DNA of 64,000 bases from CAMAVH01 sp046297835 (GTDB lineage: Bacteria > Pseudomonadota > Alphaproteobacteria > SMXQ01): NCBI GenBank assembly GCA_046297835.1, contig JBKBHI010000001.1, positions 124,001-188,000 of the forward strand. Reading direction: 5' to 3'. The position numbers and the translations under genes were made by a program. Below are positions 18,082 through 26,100 of this stretch, piece after piece (position 1 is the stretch's first letter; every line of letters begins with the position of its first letter). The notes below the pieces were generated by a model that did no database searches, was not told where the DNA came from, and saw only the letters and a program-made list of their open reading frames with translations.

Positions 18082-19683
18082 ATGGCAGACCGGGTTTATC
18101 TCTACGACACGACGCTGCGCGACGGCGCGCAGACGCAGGGCGTCGATTTCAACGTGGCGGACAAGACGGCCATCGCCGAAGCGCTCGACGCGCTCGGCAT
18201 CGATTATGTCGAAGGCGGCTGGCCGGGCGCGAACCCGACCGACGACGCCTTCTTCGCCGCGCCGCCGCGCCTGAAGAAAGCCAAGTTCGCCGCCTTCGGC
18301 ATGACGCGCCGCGCCGGCCGCTCGGCCTCCAACGATCCGGTGCTGACCGGCTTGTTCGGCACCAAGGCGCGCGTCTCGACCATGGTCGGCAAGACCTGGG
18401 ATTTCCAGGTCAAGGTCGCGCTCGGCATCGAGCTCGACGAGAACCTGGCGATGATCCGCGACAGCATGAAGATGGCCGCCGAGAAGATGGACGAGGCGCT
18501 GTTCGACGCCGAGCATTTCTTCGACGGCTACAAGGAGAACCCGGACTACGCGCTCAAGGCGGTGACGGCCGCTTACGAGGCCGGCGCGCGCTGGATCGTG
18601 CTATGCGACACCAACGGCGGCGCGCTGCCGCACGAGATCGAGCGCATCGTCGGCGAGGTGGCCAAGCGCATCCCGGGCGACCGTCTCGGCATCCATTGCC
18701 ATAACGACACCGAGAACGCGGTGGCCAACTCGCTGGCCGCCGTGCGCGCCGGCGCGCGCCAGGTCCAGGGCACGCTCAACGGCCTCGGCGAGCGCTGCGG
18801 CAACGCCAACCTGATCAGCATCATTCCGAACTTGATGCTGAAGATGGGCTACGACACGGGCGTCTCGCGCGAAAGCTTGCAGCGCCTGACCCATGTCTCG
18901 CATCTCTTGGACGAGCGGCTCAACCGCAAGCCCAACCGCAGCGCGCCCTACGTCGGCGAATCGGCGTTCGCGCACAAGGGCGGGCTGCATGTCTCGGCCG
19001 TGGCGAAAGATCCCAAGACCTACGAGCATATCGATCCGGCGCTGGTCGGCAACGAGCGCACCATCGTCATGTCCGATCAGGCCGGGCGCTCGAACGTCGT
19101 CTCGCAGCTCAAAGACGCCGGCATCGACGTCGATCCGAAACATCCGAAAATCCCCGAACTGCTCGATCTGGTCAAAACGCGGGAATACGAGGGCTATTCC
19201 TACGACGGCGCGGAGGCGAGCTTCGAGCTGCTGGCGCGCCGCGCGCTCGACGGCGTGCCGGACTATTACAAGCTGGTCAGCTTCCGCGTGCTCGACGAGC
19301 GCCGCTGGAACGCGCGCGGCCAGCTCATCACGCTGTCGGAGGCGACCGTGAAGATCGACGTTCCGAGCCCGAACGGCCTTGAGCGCCACATGACGGTCGC
19401 CGAAGGCAACGGCCCGGTGAACGCGCTCGACAACGCCATCCGCAAGTCGCTGTTGCCGTTCTATCCGCAGCTCGAGGACATGACGTTGGTCGATTACAAG
19501 GTCCGCATCCTGACCTCGTCGGAAGGCACCAAGGCGGTGACGCGCGTGATCATCGAGAGCGGGGATTCGTCCGGCGCGCGCTGGTCCACGGTCGGCGTCT
19601 CGGCCAACGTGATCGACGCGTCCTACAACGCGCTTTATGACGCCATCGTCTACAAGCTGTTCCGCGCCGGGGTGAAGGCGTAA
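18082..19683 (+). CDS. cimA: citramalate synthase / LeuA-family acyltransferase
   Basis: 533 residues of the LeuA superfamily. YLYDTTLRDGAQTQGVDF is the metal- and 2-oxoacid-binding signature; HCHNDTENAVANS and GTLNGLGERCGNANL follow. The C-terminal regulatory domain (from about 390) is of the LeuA dimer type. The GAQTQG signature and overall match point to CimA, which makes (R)-citramalate from pyruvate and acetyl-CoA for isoleucine synthesis by the threonine-independent route. 2-Isopropylmalate synthase is the alternative. It starts 2 bp after cysS. Confidence 0.87.
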   Translation: MADRVYLYDTTLRDGAQTQGVDFNVADKTAIAEALDALGIDYVEGGWPGANPTDDAFFAAPPRLKKAKFAAFGMTRRAGRSASNDPVLTGLFGTKARVSTMVGKTWDFQVKVALGIELDENLAMIRDSMKMAAEKMDEALFDAEHFFDGYKENPDYALKAVTAAYEAGARWIVLCDTNGGALPHEIERIVGEVAKRIPGDRLGIHCHNDTENAVANSLAAVRAGARQVQGTLNGLGERCGNANLISIIPNLMLKMGYDTGVSRESLQRLTHVSHLLDERLNRKPNRSAPYVGESAFAHKGGLHVSAVAKDPKTYEHIDPALVGNERTIVMSDQAGRSNVVSQLKDAGIDVDPKHPKIPELLDLVKTREYEGYSYDGAEASFELLARRALDGVPDYYKLVSFRVLDERRWNARGQLITLSEATVKIDVPSPNGLERHMTVAEGNGPVNALDNAIRKSLLPFYPQLEDMTLVDYKVRILTSSEGTKAVTRVIIESGDSSGARWSTVGVSANVIDASYNALYDAIVYKLFRAGVKA

Positions 19684-19689
19684 GCCGCG

Positions 19690-20502
19690 ATGGACGATAA
19701 GCCGCCGCAGAGAGAGCCGGCAAAGCTGACGACGGTTTTTACGTCGGAGCCGGGCGCGCCGGTCGTCATCCTGGTCAATCCGCAGTTGGCCGAGAACATC
19801 GGCTCCTGCGCGCGCGCCATGCTCAATTGCGGCCTCACCGAATTGCGCCTGGTCAAGCCGCGCACGAAATGGCCGCATCCCAACGCCTTCGCGTCGGCGT
19901 CCGGCGCCGATCAGGTGCTGAACAACGCCAAGGTCTATGAGACGACGGCCGATGCGGTCGCCGATCTGCAGCAGACCTTCGCCACCACGGCGCGCCAGCG
20001 CGGCATGGCCAAGCCCTTGATGACCGCGCGCGAGGCGGCGACCAAGATCCGCGACTTCGCCGCCGGGGGCGCGCGCTGCGGCATCCTGTTCGGGCCGGAG
20101 CGGACGGGGCTGGAGAACGACGACGTCGCCGCCGCCGATTTCGCCGTCACCGTGCCGCTCAATCCCGGCTTCACCTCGCTCAATCTCGGCCAGGCGGTGC
20201 TGATCCTCGCCTACGAATGGTATCAGGCGGGCGGCCCGGTCAACGACGCGCCGATGATGGGCACCAAGCGCCGCCGCTCGCCGGCCGCCGGCAAGCAGGA
20301 TATGCAGGCCCTGTTCGAGCATCTGGAGGAGGAACTCGGGCGCGCCGGCTTCCTCTATCCGCTCGACAAGCGCCCGCGCATGGTCCGCAACATCCGCACC
20401 ATGCTGCTGCGCGCCGGCCTGACCGAGCAGGAGGTCCGCACCTTCCGCGGCATGGTCAAGGCGCTGGTCAACCCGCGCCCCAACCGCGGGAATGACGAAT
20501 AG
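19690..20502 (+). CDS. trmJ: SPOUT RNA methyltransferase, TrmJ/TrmH family
   Basis: 270 residues. It has the three knot motifs of 2'-O-ribose methyltransferases: NPQLAENIGSCARAM (motif 1), ILFGPERTGLEND (motif 2) and VPLNPGFTSLNLGQAV (motif 3). The C-terminal extension after about residue 190 fits TrmJ, which methylates position 32 of some tRNAs using S-adenosylmethionine. The exact substrate is inferred from the family. It is the last gene of the forward series and starts 6 bp after cimA; a REP-like element follows. Confidence 0.85.
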   Translation: MDDKPPQREPAKLTTVFTSEPGAPVVILVNPQLAENIGSCARAMLNCGLTELRLVKPRTKWPHPNAFASASGADQVLNNAKVYETTADAVADLQQTFATTARQRGMAKPLMTAREAATKIRDFAAGGARCGILFGPERTGLENDDVAAADFAVTVPLNPGFTSLNLGQAVLILAYEWYQAGGPVNDAPMMGTKRRRSPAAGKQDMQALFEHLEEELGRAGFLYPLDKRPRMVRNIRTMLLRAGLTEQEVRTFRGMVKALVNPRPNRGNDE

Positions 20503-20520
20503 GGCGGCGCTCCCGTTTTT

Positions 20521-20610
20521 CGTCATGGCCGGACTTGTTCCGGCCATCCACGACTTCGTCCATCTCCGCATCGCAAGGCGTGGATGCCCGCAACACGTGC
20601 GGGCATGACG
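20521..20610. repeat. REP-like intergenic palindromic element
   Basis: A 90-bp element bounded by CGTCATG (20521-20527) and its complement CATGACG (20604-20610). Inside are two smaller hairpins, GGCCGGacttgttCCGGCC and one built on GCCCGcaacacgtGCGGGC, and an inverted pair CCATCCACG/CGTGGATG. Repeats with this GTCATGGCCGG...CATCCACG plan are widespread in alphaproteobacteria. No second copy is seen in this window. It separates trmJ from the rpsD promoter. Confidence 0.75.
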
Positions 20611-20655
20611 TTGTTTTTGGCTGCTAACCCTTGAAAATCCAGCAATTCTCGCGGT

Positions 20656-20683
20656 TTGACATTCCTCGGGCGGCGGCTATAGT
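20656..20683 (+). promoter_or_regulatory. strong sigma70-type promoter of rpsD
   Basis: Perfect -35 TTGACA (20656-20661), 16-bp spacing, -10 TATAGT (20678-20683). It leaves a leader of about 150 nt before rpsD. The leader holds several short inverted repeats (for example AGCCATTgaAATGGCT at about 20737-20752), which could serve S4 autoregulation; that is inference. Confidence 0.8.
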
Positions 20684-20837
20684 GCGCCCCTTCGCGGGAT
20701 GAGCCCGCGCTTTCCGAGAACGCGGACGCCGATATAAGCCATTGAAATGGCTTGAAAGTTCGGGGCCCCGTCCGAGCCGCCGCCAGGCGCTTGGACCTAT
20801 CGGGACATCAATGACACCGTAAAATACGGGTGAGACC

Positions 20838-21452
20838 ATGACCAAACGCGTCGAGTCCAAGTACAAGATCAACCGCCGCCTCGGGGTGAACCTCTGGGGC
20901 CGCGCCAAGAGCCCGGTCAACAAGCGCGACACGCCCCCGGGCCAGCACAACCAGCGCCGTCCGAAGCCGACCGACTACGGCATCCAGCTCTTCGCCAAGC
21001 AGAAGCTGAAGGGCTATTACGGCAACATCAGCGAGAAGCAGTTCCGCCGCTATTACGAAGAGGCGATCCGCCGCCGCGGCGACACCGGCGAGGCGCTGAT
21101 CGGCTTCCTCGAGCGCCGTCTCGATACCGTCGTCTACCGCCTCAAGTTCGCCGTGACGCCGTTCGCCTCGCGCCAGCTGATCAACCACGGCCACGTGAAG
21201 GTCAACGGCCGCAAGGTCAACATCGCCTCCTACATGGTCAAGGAAGGCGACGTCATCGAGATCAAGGAAGCGTCCAAGCAGATGGGCGTCGTCCTCGAAG
21301 CCGTCGCCTCGAACGAGCGCGACGTGCCCGATTACATCGAGGTCGACCACAAGGCCATGAAGGGCAAGTTCGTCCGCACCCCGAAGCTGGCCGATGTGCC
21401 GTTCCCGGTGCAGATGGAGCCGAACATGGTCGTCGAATTCTACTCGCGCTAA
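20838..21452 (+). CDS. rpsD: 30S ribosomal protein S4
   Basis: 204 residues, full length. It binds 16S rRNA early in 30S assembly. The N-terminal segment lacks the zinc cysteines found in some S4 proteins. The C-terminal S4 RNA-binding domain (about 95-160) includes RLDTVVYRLKFA and ASRQLINHGHVKVNGRKVNIASYMV. It stands alone rather than in the alpha operon, as is usual in alphaproteobacteria, and has its own strong promoter and terminator. Confidence 0.97.
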   Translation: MTKRVESKYKINRRLGVNLWGRAKSPVNKRDTPPGQHNQRRPKPTDYGIQLFAKQKLKGYYGNISEKQFRRYYEEAIRRRGDTGEALIGFLERRLDTVVYRLKFAVTPFASRQLINHGHVKVNGRKVNIASYMVKEGDVIEIKEASKQMGVVLEAVASNERDVPDYIEVDHKAMKGKFVRTPKLADVPFPVQMEPNMVVEFYSR

Positions 21453-21504
21453 CTTTGCTTGCGCGCCTTCGGCGCGACGCGCGAAAAATTCCGATCCGTT
21501 ACGG

Positions 21505-21536
21505 AAAAGGCCGCTCGAACGAGCGGCCTTTTTCTT
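21505..21536 (+). terminator. rho-independent terminator of rpsD
   Basis: Stem GGCCGCTCG / CGAGCGGCC (21509-21528, loop AA) flanked by AAAA on the left and TTTTTCTTTT on the right. Confidence 0.9.
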
Positions 21537-21596
21537 TTCCGGCGTCGGCGCCTACACTCGCGGCAAAACCGTTCAAAGTCATTCTGGGGGATGACG

Positions 21597-22136
21597 ATGC
21601 GCCGGACTTCGCTCGCCGCCATCTGCGCCTGTCTCGGCCTGTGGGCCATCGCGTCGCCGGCGCGCGCCGACGGGCTCGCCGAGATACGCTCGCTCGCGCC
21701 GCTCGACGAGCCGCGCGGCTATTGCGTGGACATGATCGGCTCGCAGGCGCGCGCCTCGGCCGACCGGCCGTTGCAAGCGCACACCTGCTACGCTTATCAA
21801 GGCCGCGTCGCGGTCGATCAAGGCGTATCGACGGACGGCGCGGCGCGCGGCCTGTTGCGCTTTCCGCACTTCGGTGTCTGCCTCGATGGGGATGCGGCGC
21901 GCGCCGGCAGCCCGGTCGCGCTCAAGCCGTGCGACGGCGAAGCGCCGGCGCAAACCGCGCGCGACGATGCCGGGCGCATCATGCCGCGCGGCGATGCGGC
22001 TTTGTGCCTGACCATCGCCGGCGGCGCGTCGCGCGCCGGGGGCGGCGGCTCGCCGCCGCATCTCATCCGCGGGCTGACCTGGGAGCGCTGCGAGGCGCAG
22101 GCAGGCGCGCGCCAATTCTGGCGCGTCGCGCCTTAA
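21597..22136 (+). CDS. secreted ricin-type beta-trefoil-like protein
   Basis: 179 residues with a signal peptide (about 1-23, ending ARA-DG). The mature part has six cysteines spread over three blocks: GYCVDMIG...HTCY, GVCLDGD...LKPCDG and LCLTIAGG...WERCEA...QFWRV. The C...W/C...F-W spacing resembles the repeats of ricin-B lectins, so carbohydrate binding in the periplasm or outside the cell is possible. The ATG at 21597 is chosen because the GGGGG ribosome site is 6 nt before it but touches the alternative ATG at 21591. It converges with the methyltransferase, overlapping by 4 bp. Confidence 0.65.
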   Translation: MRRTSLAAICACLGLWAIASPARADGLAEIRSLAPLDEPRGYCVDMIGSQARASADRPLQAHTCYAYQGRVAVDQGVSTDGAARGLLRFPHFGVCLDGDAARAGSPVALKPCDGEAPAQTARDDAGRIMPRGDAALCLTIAGGASRAGGGGSPPHLIRGLTWERCEAQAGARQFWRVAP

Positions 22137-23158
22137 GCGGCGTCCGCCGGTTTCGTCAGCACCGCGCCGATGACGTCGCCGTGCGTGTCGGCCCAGCGGC
22201 GCTTGGCGGCTTGCCGGCGGGCGCGCTGGCGCGCCGCTTTGAGGCCCGGGATCAAGCCGTCGCGCCACAGCTTCAGGCGCTTGGCGAGCGGCATCGGGCC
22301 GCTGGCGGCGACGCTCGCGATCACGGTGCCGTCGGCGGCGAGGAAAGCGGGCTTCATCGCCACGGGGGGCTTCATCGTTTCGCGCGGCGCGCGCGGATCG
22401 TGGTAGCGCCGGAAACTCCATAGCTCGACGTCGAGTCCGGCGCTCTGGGCGAGCCGGCGCACCGAGATTTCCGAGAACCACCAGAGATGCACCGGCGGAT
22501 TGTCGGTCTGCCAGTAATCCTGCTCGGTATAGACCGACTTGTTCGGCGTGGTCATGAGCAGCTTGCCGCCCGGCTTCAACAGCGCGGCGAGCGCGCGCAG
22601 CATCGCCGCCGGATCGGTCAGATGCTCGATCACTTCCATCATCACGACGGCGTCGGCGGACGCCGGCCGCTCGGCGGCGTAGCGCGTGACGTCGGCTTGG
22701 GCATAGTGCGGGCCGAAGCGCGCGCTGGCTTTGGCGACGGCGTCGGCCGACAGGTCGAGGCCGGTGGCGGCGTAACCGGCGGCGCGCAGCGCGGCGGTGG
22801 TGTAGCCGAGGCCGCTGCCCATCTCGATGACCGTTTCGGCGCTCGTCGGCACGCGCGCCAGCATGGCGTCGCGCAAGAACCAGTAGCCGGTAGCCTGGCG
22901 CGCCAGCCAGTCGAGCGGATCGGCGGCGCGCGCCACGCCCGCGGCGATCTTGGCGTAGCTCTCGTAGCCGGGCAGGCGCTCGGCCTGGCGGTAGATATTT
23001 TCGTAGATGCCGGGCGTGATCGTCAGCGGCCAGGCGAATTGCAGATCGCAATACTGGCAGGCATGGATGGCGAACGTGTCGGGCGCCTGATAGCCGGGGT
23101 GACGCGGGTTCGCCAATGGCGCCGGCGCGCCGCAGAGCGGGCAATTCACGCCGGACAT
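22133..23158 (-). CDS. class I SAM-dependent methyltransferase with N-terminal zinc ribbon
   Basis: 341 residues. Two cysteine pairs (CPLCG near residue 6-9 and CQYC near 34-37) form a likely zinc ribbon. The methyltransferase core starts with motif I VIEMGSGLGYTTA, then YAATGLDLS and a later VMMEVIEHL acid loop. A basic C-terminal tail (many Arg, Lys and Gln) follows. Such zinc-ribbon methyltransferases often act on sugars or lipids in surface polysaccharide synthesis, but no such cluster is here. The start at 23158 has a poor ribosome site; an upstream start at 23218 is possible. Confidence 0.78.
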   Translation of the reverse strand: MSGVNCPLCGAPAPLANPRHPGYQAPDTFAIHACQYCDLQFAWPLTITPGIYENIYRQAERLPGYESYAKIAAGVARAADPLDWLARQATGYWFLRDAMLARVPTSAETVIEMGSGLGYTTAALRAAGYAATGLDLSADAVAKASARFGPHYAQADVTRYAAERPASADAVVMMEVIEHLTDPAAMLRALAALLKPGGKLLMTTPNKSVYTEQDYWQTDNPPVHLWWFSEISVRRLAQSAGLDVELWSFRRYHDPRAPRETMKPPVAMKPAFLAADGTVIASVAASGPMPLAKRLKLWRDGLIPGLKAARQRARRQAAKRRWADTHGDVIGAVLTKPADAA

Positions 23159-23255
23159 GTCGCCGTTTCGCGCTCGTTCATGATGGTTGCTTATCGGCCG
23201 CGCGCGCGGGGCTGTCAACCGGCGCGGCTCTCAGCGGCTGCGCCGGCGCCGGATG

Positions 23256-23287
23256 CGAAAACGGCCGGGGAGGGATCCCCGGCCGTT
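23256..23287 (-). terminator. rho-independent terminator of the Bug-protein gene at 23308
   Basis: An 11-bp perfect stem (23260-23270 with 23277-23287). Read on the minus strand it is followed by TTTTCG. Confidence 0.8.
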
Positions 23288-23307
23288 CGGTTCGCTTCAC
23301 GCGGCGA

Positions 23308-24324
23308 TCAGGTGCCGGTGATCTCCTTGGCTTCCTTCACGACATCCGGAGGCGTCGAATAGAGCTCCTTCAGCATGTCGCCCACCCGCGCGCCCTGGAT
23401 CGGGTCGATGATGAGCTGCTGCTTGTCGGCGTCAGCGTTGAACTGCGCGTCCTTCATCGTCGCGTCGAAGGCGGCGCGCAACGTGGCCACGCGATCGGCC
23501 GGCACGGCTTTCGACAGAATGTAAGGACGGCCGATCTCGGACGGCGCGTTGAGCAGGTCGAGCAGCTTCTTCTTGTTGGGGTCTTTAACGCGGTCGCCGG
23601 CGTAGGTCACGCTCGACTGCAAGCCGTGCGAGACCTCTTTCTGGAAGCGGATCAGCACGTCGATTTTCTTGTCGCGGATCCAATCCTCGGGGATCGAGGT
23701 CCACGAGCCGCAGTCGCCGTCCAGCTCGCCGCGCTCGATGGCGATGCGCTTCTCGGCGCTACCGGGATAGCCGAGCACCTGCTTCATCTTCACGCCGAAA
23801 ATCTGCTGCAGCATCTTCTGGTTGACGTAGGCCGACGAGCCGGTGCCGGTGTCGCCCATGATCACCTGGCTCTGCTTGAGCAGGTCGTCGAAGCTCTTGA
23901 TGTTCTTTGCGCCCCAGGTGTAGCAGACCCGCAGATCGTTGCCGATGCTGCCGAGCCAGGCGAATTCCTGGAAATTCACGGTGATCTTGTCGGGAATGGT
24001 CATCGACTGGATCAGCAGGCCGGGGTTGAAGGCGGCGATCACCGTGCCGTCCTTTTGCGCCGCGCCGTCGAGGTTGCGCACGGCCTGCAAGCTGCCGGCG
24101 CCGGGCATGTTCTGCACGACGATGTTGGGATTGCCGGGAATGTGCCGGCCGAAATGACGGGCGAGCAGGCGGGCATAGGCGTCGTAGCCGCCGCCCGGCG
24201 TGAAGCCGACGACGATGTTGACGGTCTTGCCGGCATAGAAATTCTGCTGGGCGCTGGCGGTCTCGGCCAGGGCCAGCGGGGCGAGCAACGCGCAGAGTGC
24301 AAGCGACGGACGCGAAAGCCTCAT
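23308..24324 (-). CDS. Bug/TctC-family tripartite tricarboxylate transport binding protein
   Basis: 338 residues with a signal peptide (about 1-25, ASA-QQ). The mature N-terminus has the family motif FYAGKTVNIVVGFTPGGGYDAYARLLARH and PNIVVQNMPGAGS, which bind carboxylates of the ligand. A later ERGELDGDCGSW block is also typical. It would capture an organic acid in the periplasm for a TctAB-type permease, but no permease gene is adjacent, so it is an orphan. Ligand unknown. A ribosome site AGGAGAAA precedes the ATG. Confidence 0.88.
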   Translation of the reverse strand: MRLSRPSLALCALLAPLALAETASAQQNFYAGKTVNIVVGFTPGGGYDAYARLLARHFGRHIPGNPNIVVQNMPGAGSLQAVRNLDGAAQKDGTVIAAFNPGLLIQSMTIPDKITVNFQEFAWLGSIGNDLRVCYTWGAKNIKSFDDLLKQSQVIMGDTGTGSSAYVNQKMLQQIFGVKMKQVLGYPGSAEKRIAIERGELDGDCGSWTSIPEDWIRDKKIDVLIRFQKEVSHGLQSSVTYAGDRVKDPNKKKLLDLLNAPSEIGRPYILSKAVPADRVATLRAAFDATMKDAQFNADADKQQLIIDPIQGARVGDMLKELYSTPPDVVKEAKEITGT

Positions 24325-24639
24325 GAGTTTCTCCTGTTGCGTGCGGCAAGACTCTCGTTCTTCGCGGGCGCATCGACGGGTGAGGGCGCGCGCGGAGCCG
24401 GTCTTGTCCTGATTGGAAGGGCGCGGTCGTCTGGGCGTCCCAAGTCCGCGCGGCGGCGGACCATCCTCTCCCTGTCATCGATGCCGGCTTGTTGCCGATC
24501 TGCCCGCAAGTCTAGGGGCGGGGTGGAGAGATTCCTAGCCCTCTAAGCATTCTTCAAAACAGCAGCCTCCATCCGCTGCCTGACGAATAGGCAAGCAGAT
24601 GCGACGGCCTATCCGCCGGGCGGTTATTGGGCCGGGCGG
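24325..24639. other. non-coding interval upstream of the Bug-protein gene
   Basis: 315 bp between the start of the binding-protein gene and the end of the HxlR gene. I see no convincing gene. It should hold the promoter of the binding-protein gene. Confidence 0.5.
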
Positions 24640-25008
24640 CTATTCGGCGGGGACGGGGCTCGTCGTGGCCTGGGTCTGCTTGGTCTGGTCCTCGGCGCGC
24701 CAGCGCAGCGCCACGCTGTTGAGCGTGTCGAGGATGCCGCGCAGCTCCTCGCCGCGCGGCGCGAGCGCGTAGGTCACTTGTGGCGGAATGGTCGGCTCAT
24801 GGTGCCGGGTGATCAGCTCGGAGCCCTCCAGCATGCGCAGGCGCTCGGTCAGCACCTTGGCGGAGATGCCCGGCACCTTGCGCTTAAGCTCGCCGAAGCG
24901 CGTCGGCCCTTCGTTGCGCAGAACCCAGATGATGTAGCTGGTCCAGGGCCCCATCAGCAGACGGAGCAGGGAATCCATAGGGCATTCGGCATGGTGGGCG
25001 GCGCGCAT
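24640..25008 (-). CDS. HxlR-family transcriptional regulator
   Basis: 122 residues. A cysteine near the start (CPMDSLLRLLMGPWTSYIIWVL) precedes a winged helix with RFGELKRKVPGISAKVLTERLRMLEGSELI, the HxlR DNA-recognition region, and a wing ending PRGEELRGIL. The Cys is in the position used for redox or quinone sensing by YodB and HypR, so thiol-based sensing is plausible. Divergent from a flavodoxin-fold reductase gene, the usual target of such regulators. Ribosome site GAGG. Confidence 0.9.
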   Translation of the reverse strand: MRAAHHAECPMDSLLRLLMGPWTSYIIWVLRNEGPTRFGELKRKVPGISAKVLTERLRMLEGSELITRHHEPTIPPQVTYALAPRGEELRGILDTLNSVALRWRAEDQTKQTQATTSPVPAE

Positions 25009-25039
25009 AATCGACCTCGGGGTTGCGGACGCTAATTTC

Positions 25040-25112
25040 AGTTACGAAAAGATAACTACTTTACAGACGAAATCAATAGGCACATATGGGGTGAAGTTAC
25101 TAAAATATACTT
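25040..25112. promoter_or_regulatory. two candidate HxlR operators in the divergent intergenic region
   Basis: Two related 18-bp sites. The first, at 25040-25057, begins AGTTAC-G-AAAA and has arms AGTTA/TAACT. The second, at 25095-25112, begins AGTTAC-T-AAAA, with AAGT (25094-25097) and ACTT (25109-25112) as its outer inverted arms. They match at about 14 of 18 positions and start 55 bp apart, close to five helical turns, in an AT-rich interval between the two genes. Confidence 0.5.
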
Positions 25113-25192
25113 GATCCCTTAGATATACCGTTTCCGAGGGGAAACCTGGAACGGCAGAGGGGGAGCAAGTCCAACCCGAAAGGACTTACGCC

Positions 25193-25810
25193 ATGAACGC
25201 CATCAATCAGCCCGTCTCGAGCGCTCCCAAGGTCGCCGTCGTCTATCACTCCGGCTATGGCCACACCAAGCGGCAGGCCGAAGCCGTCGCCGAGGGCGCG
25301 GGGAGCGTCGCCGGCGCCAAGGTCGCGCTGATTCCGGTCGAGGAGGCTGAGGCCCGCGCCGAAGAATTGAACGCCGCCGACGCCATCGTCTTCGGCGCGC
25401 CGACCTACATGGGCGGCGTCTCGGCCCAGTTCAAAACCTTCATCGACTGGACCTCGAAGGTCTGGTTCGTCGGCGGCTGGAAGGACAAGCTCGCCGCCGG
25501 CTTCACCAACTCGGCCTCGCTCAACGGCGACAAGCAGAACAGCCTGCAGCAGCTCGCCACGCTCGCCGCGCAGCATCAGATGCTGTGGGTCAGCCTCGGC
25601 GTGCCGCCGGGCAACAATTCCTCTAAGGGCAGCCCGGAGGATTTGAACCGGCTCGGCGCGTCGCTCGGCGCCATGGCGCAGTCCAATGCCGACGAAGGCC
25701 CGGAGAAGGGCCCGAGCGACAGCGACCTGCGCACCGCGGCGCATCTCGGCCGCCGGGTCGCCGAATTCGCCCGCATCCATGCTGCGGCGAAGGCTGCGCC
25801 TGCGGCGTAA
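25193..25810 (+). CDS. flavodoxin-fold NAD(P)H:quinone/FMN reductase (WrbA-like)
   Basis: 205 residues. The N-terminus VAVVYHSGYGHTKRQAEAVAEGA is the FMN phosphate loop; VFGAPTYMGGVSAQFKTFIDWTSK is the flavin-binding and dimer segment. This fits the WrbA or FMN-dependent quinone reductase group, which performs two-electron reduction of quinones to limit oxidative stress. The ribosome site AAAGGA lies 8 nt before the ATG. Divergent from the HxlR gene with putative operators between. The C-terminus is Ala-rich. Confidence 0.88.
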   Translation: MNAINQPVSSAPKVAVVYHSGYGHTKRQAEAVAEGAGSVAGAKVALIPVEEAEARAEELNAADAIVFGAPTYMGGVSAQFKTFIDWTSKVWFVGGWKDKLAAGFTNSASLNGDKQNSLQQLATLAAQHQMLWVSLGVPPGNNSSKGSPEDLNRLGASLGAMAQSNADEGPEKGPSDSDLRTAAHLGRRVAEFARIHAAAKAAPAA

Positions 25811-25884
25811 GCGAACCAGGGCGAGCGGCGCGCGCCGCGCGGCCGAGGGTGGGCGTTTCCGTCCGCTTTATGGAGACAAGAGAA

Positions 25885-25916
25885 GGGTCGGCGCATCAGC
25901 GCCGGCCCTTTTTTCT
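25885..25916 (+). terminator. rho-independent terminator of the WrbA-like gene
   Basis: A 10-bp stem (25885-25894 with 25899-25908, one G-U pair) and ATCA loop followed by TTTTTTCTT. Confidence 0.88.
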
Positions 25917-26000
25917 TCGCATAGAGACTGTGGCGAAACGGCAACAGAGGCTGAAAAGCGCTTAGCCTTCGGGGTTTCCTTCTATACAGTGATTTAGTAA

Positions 26001-26016
26001 TATGATTTCTATCATA
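26001..26016. promoter_or_regulatory. AT-rich palindrome upstream of the porin gene
   Basis: TATGAT-TTCT-ATCATA is a perfect 6-bp inverted repeat in an otherwise GC-rich region, 85 bp before the porin start. It resembles a regulator-binding site; which protein binds is not known. Confidence 0.4.
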
Positions 26017-26100
26017 ACAGATGGCTTAACATAGTCGTCTCCGCCTTAGGGCGGATGGACCCGGCCGATTGGCCGGAAACGCTTTTGGAGACTGGGGATT

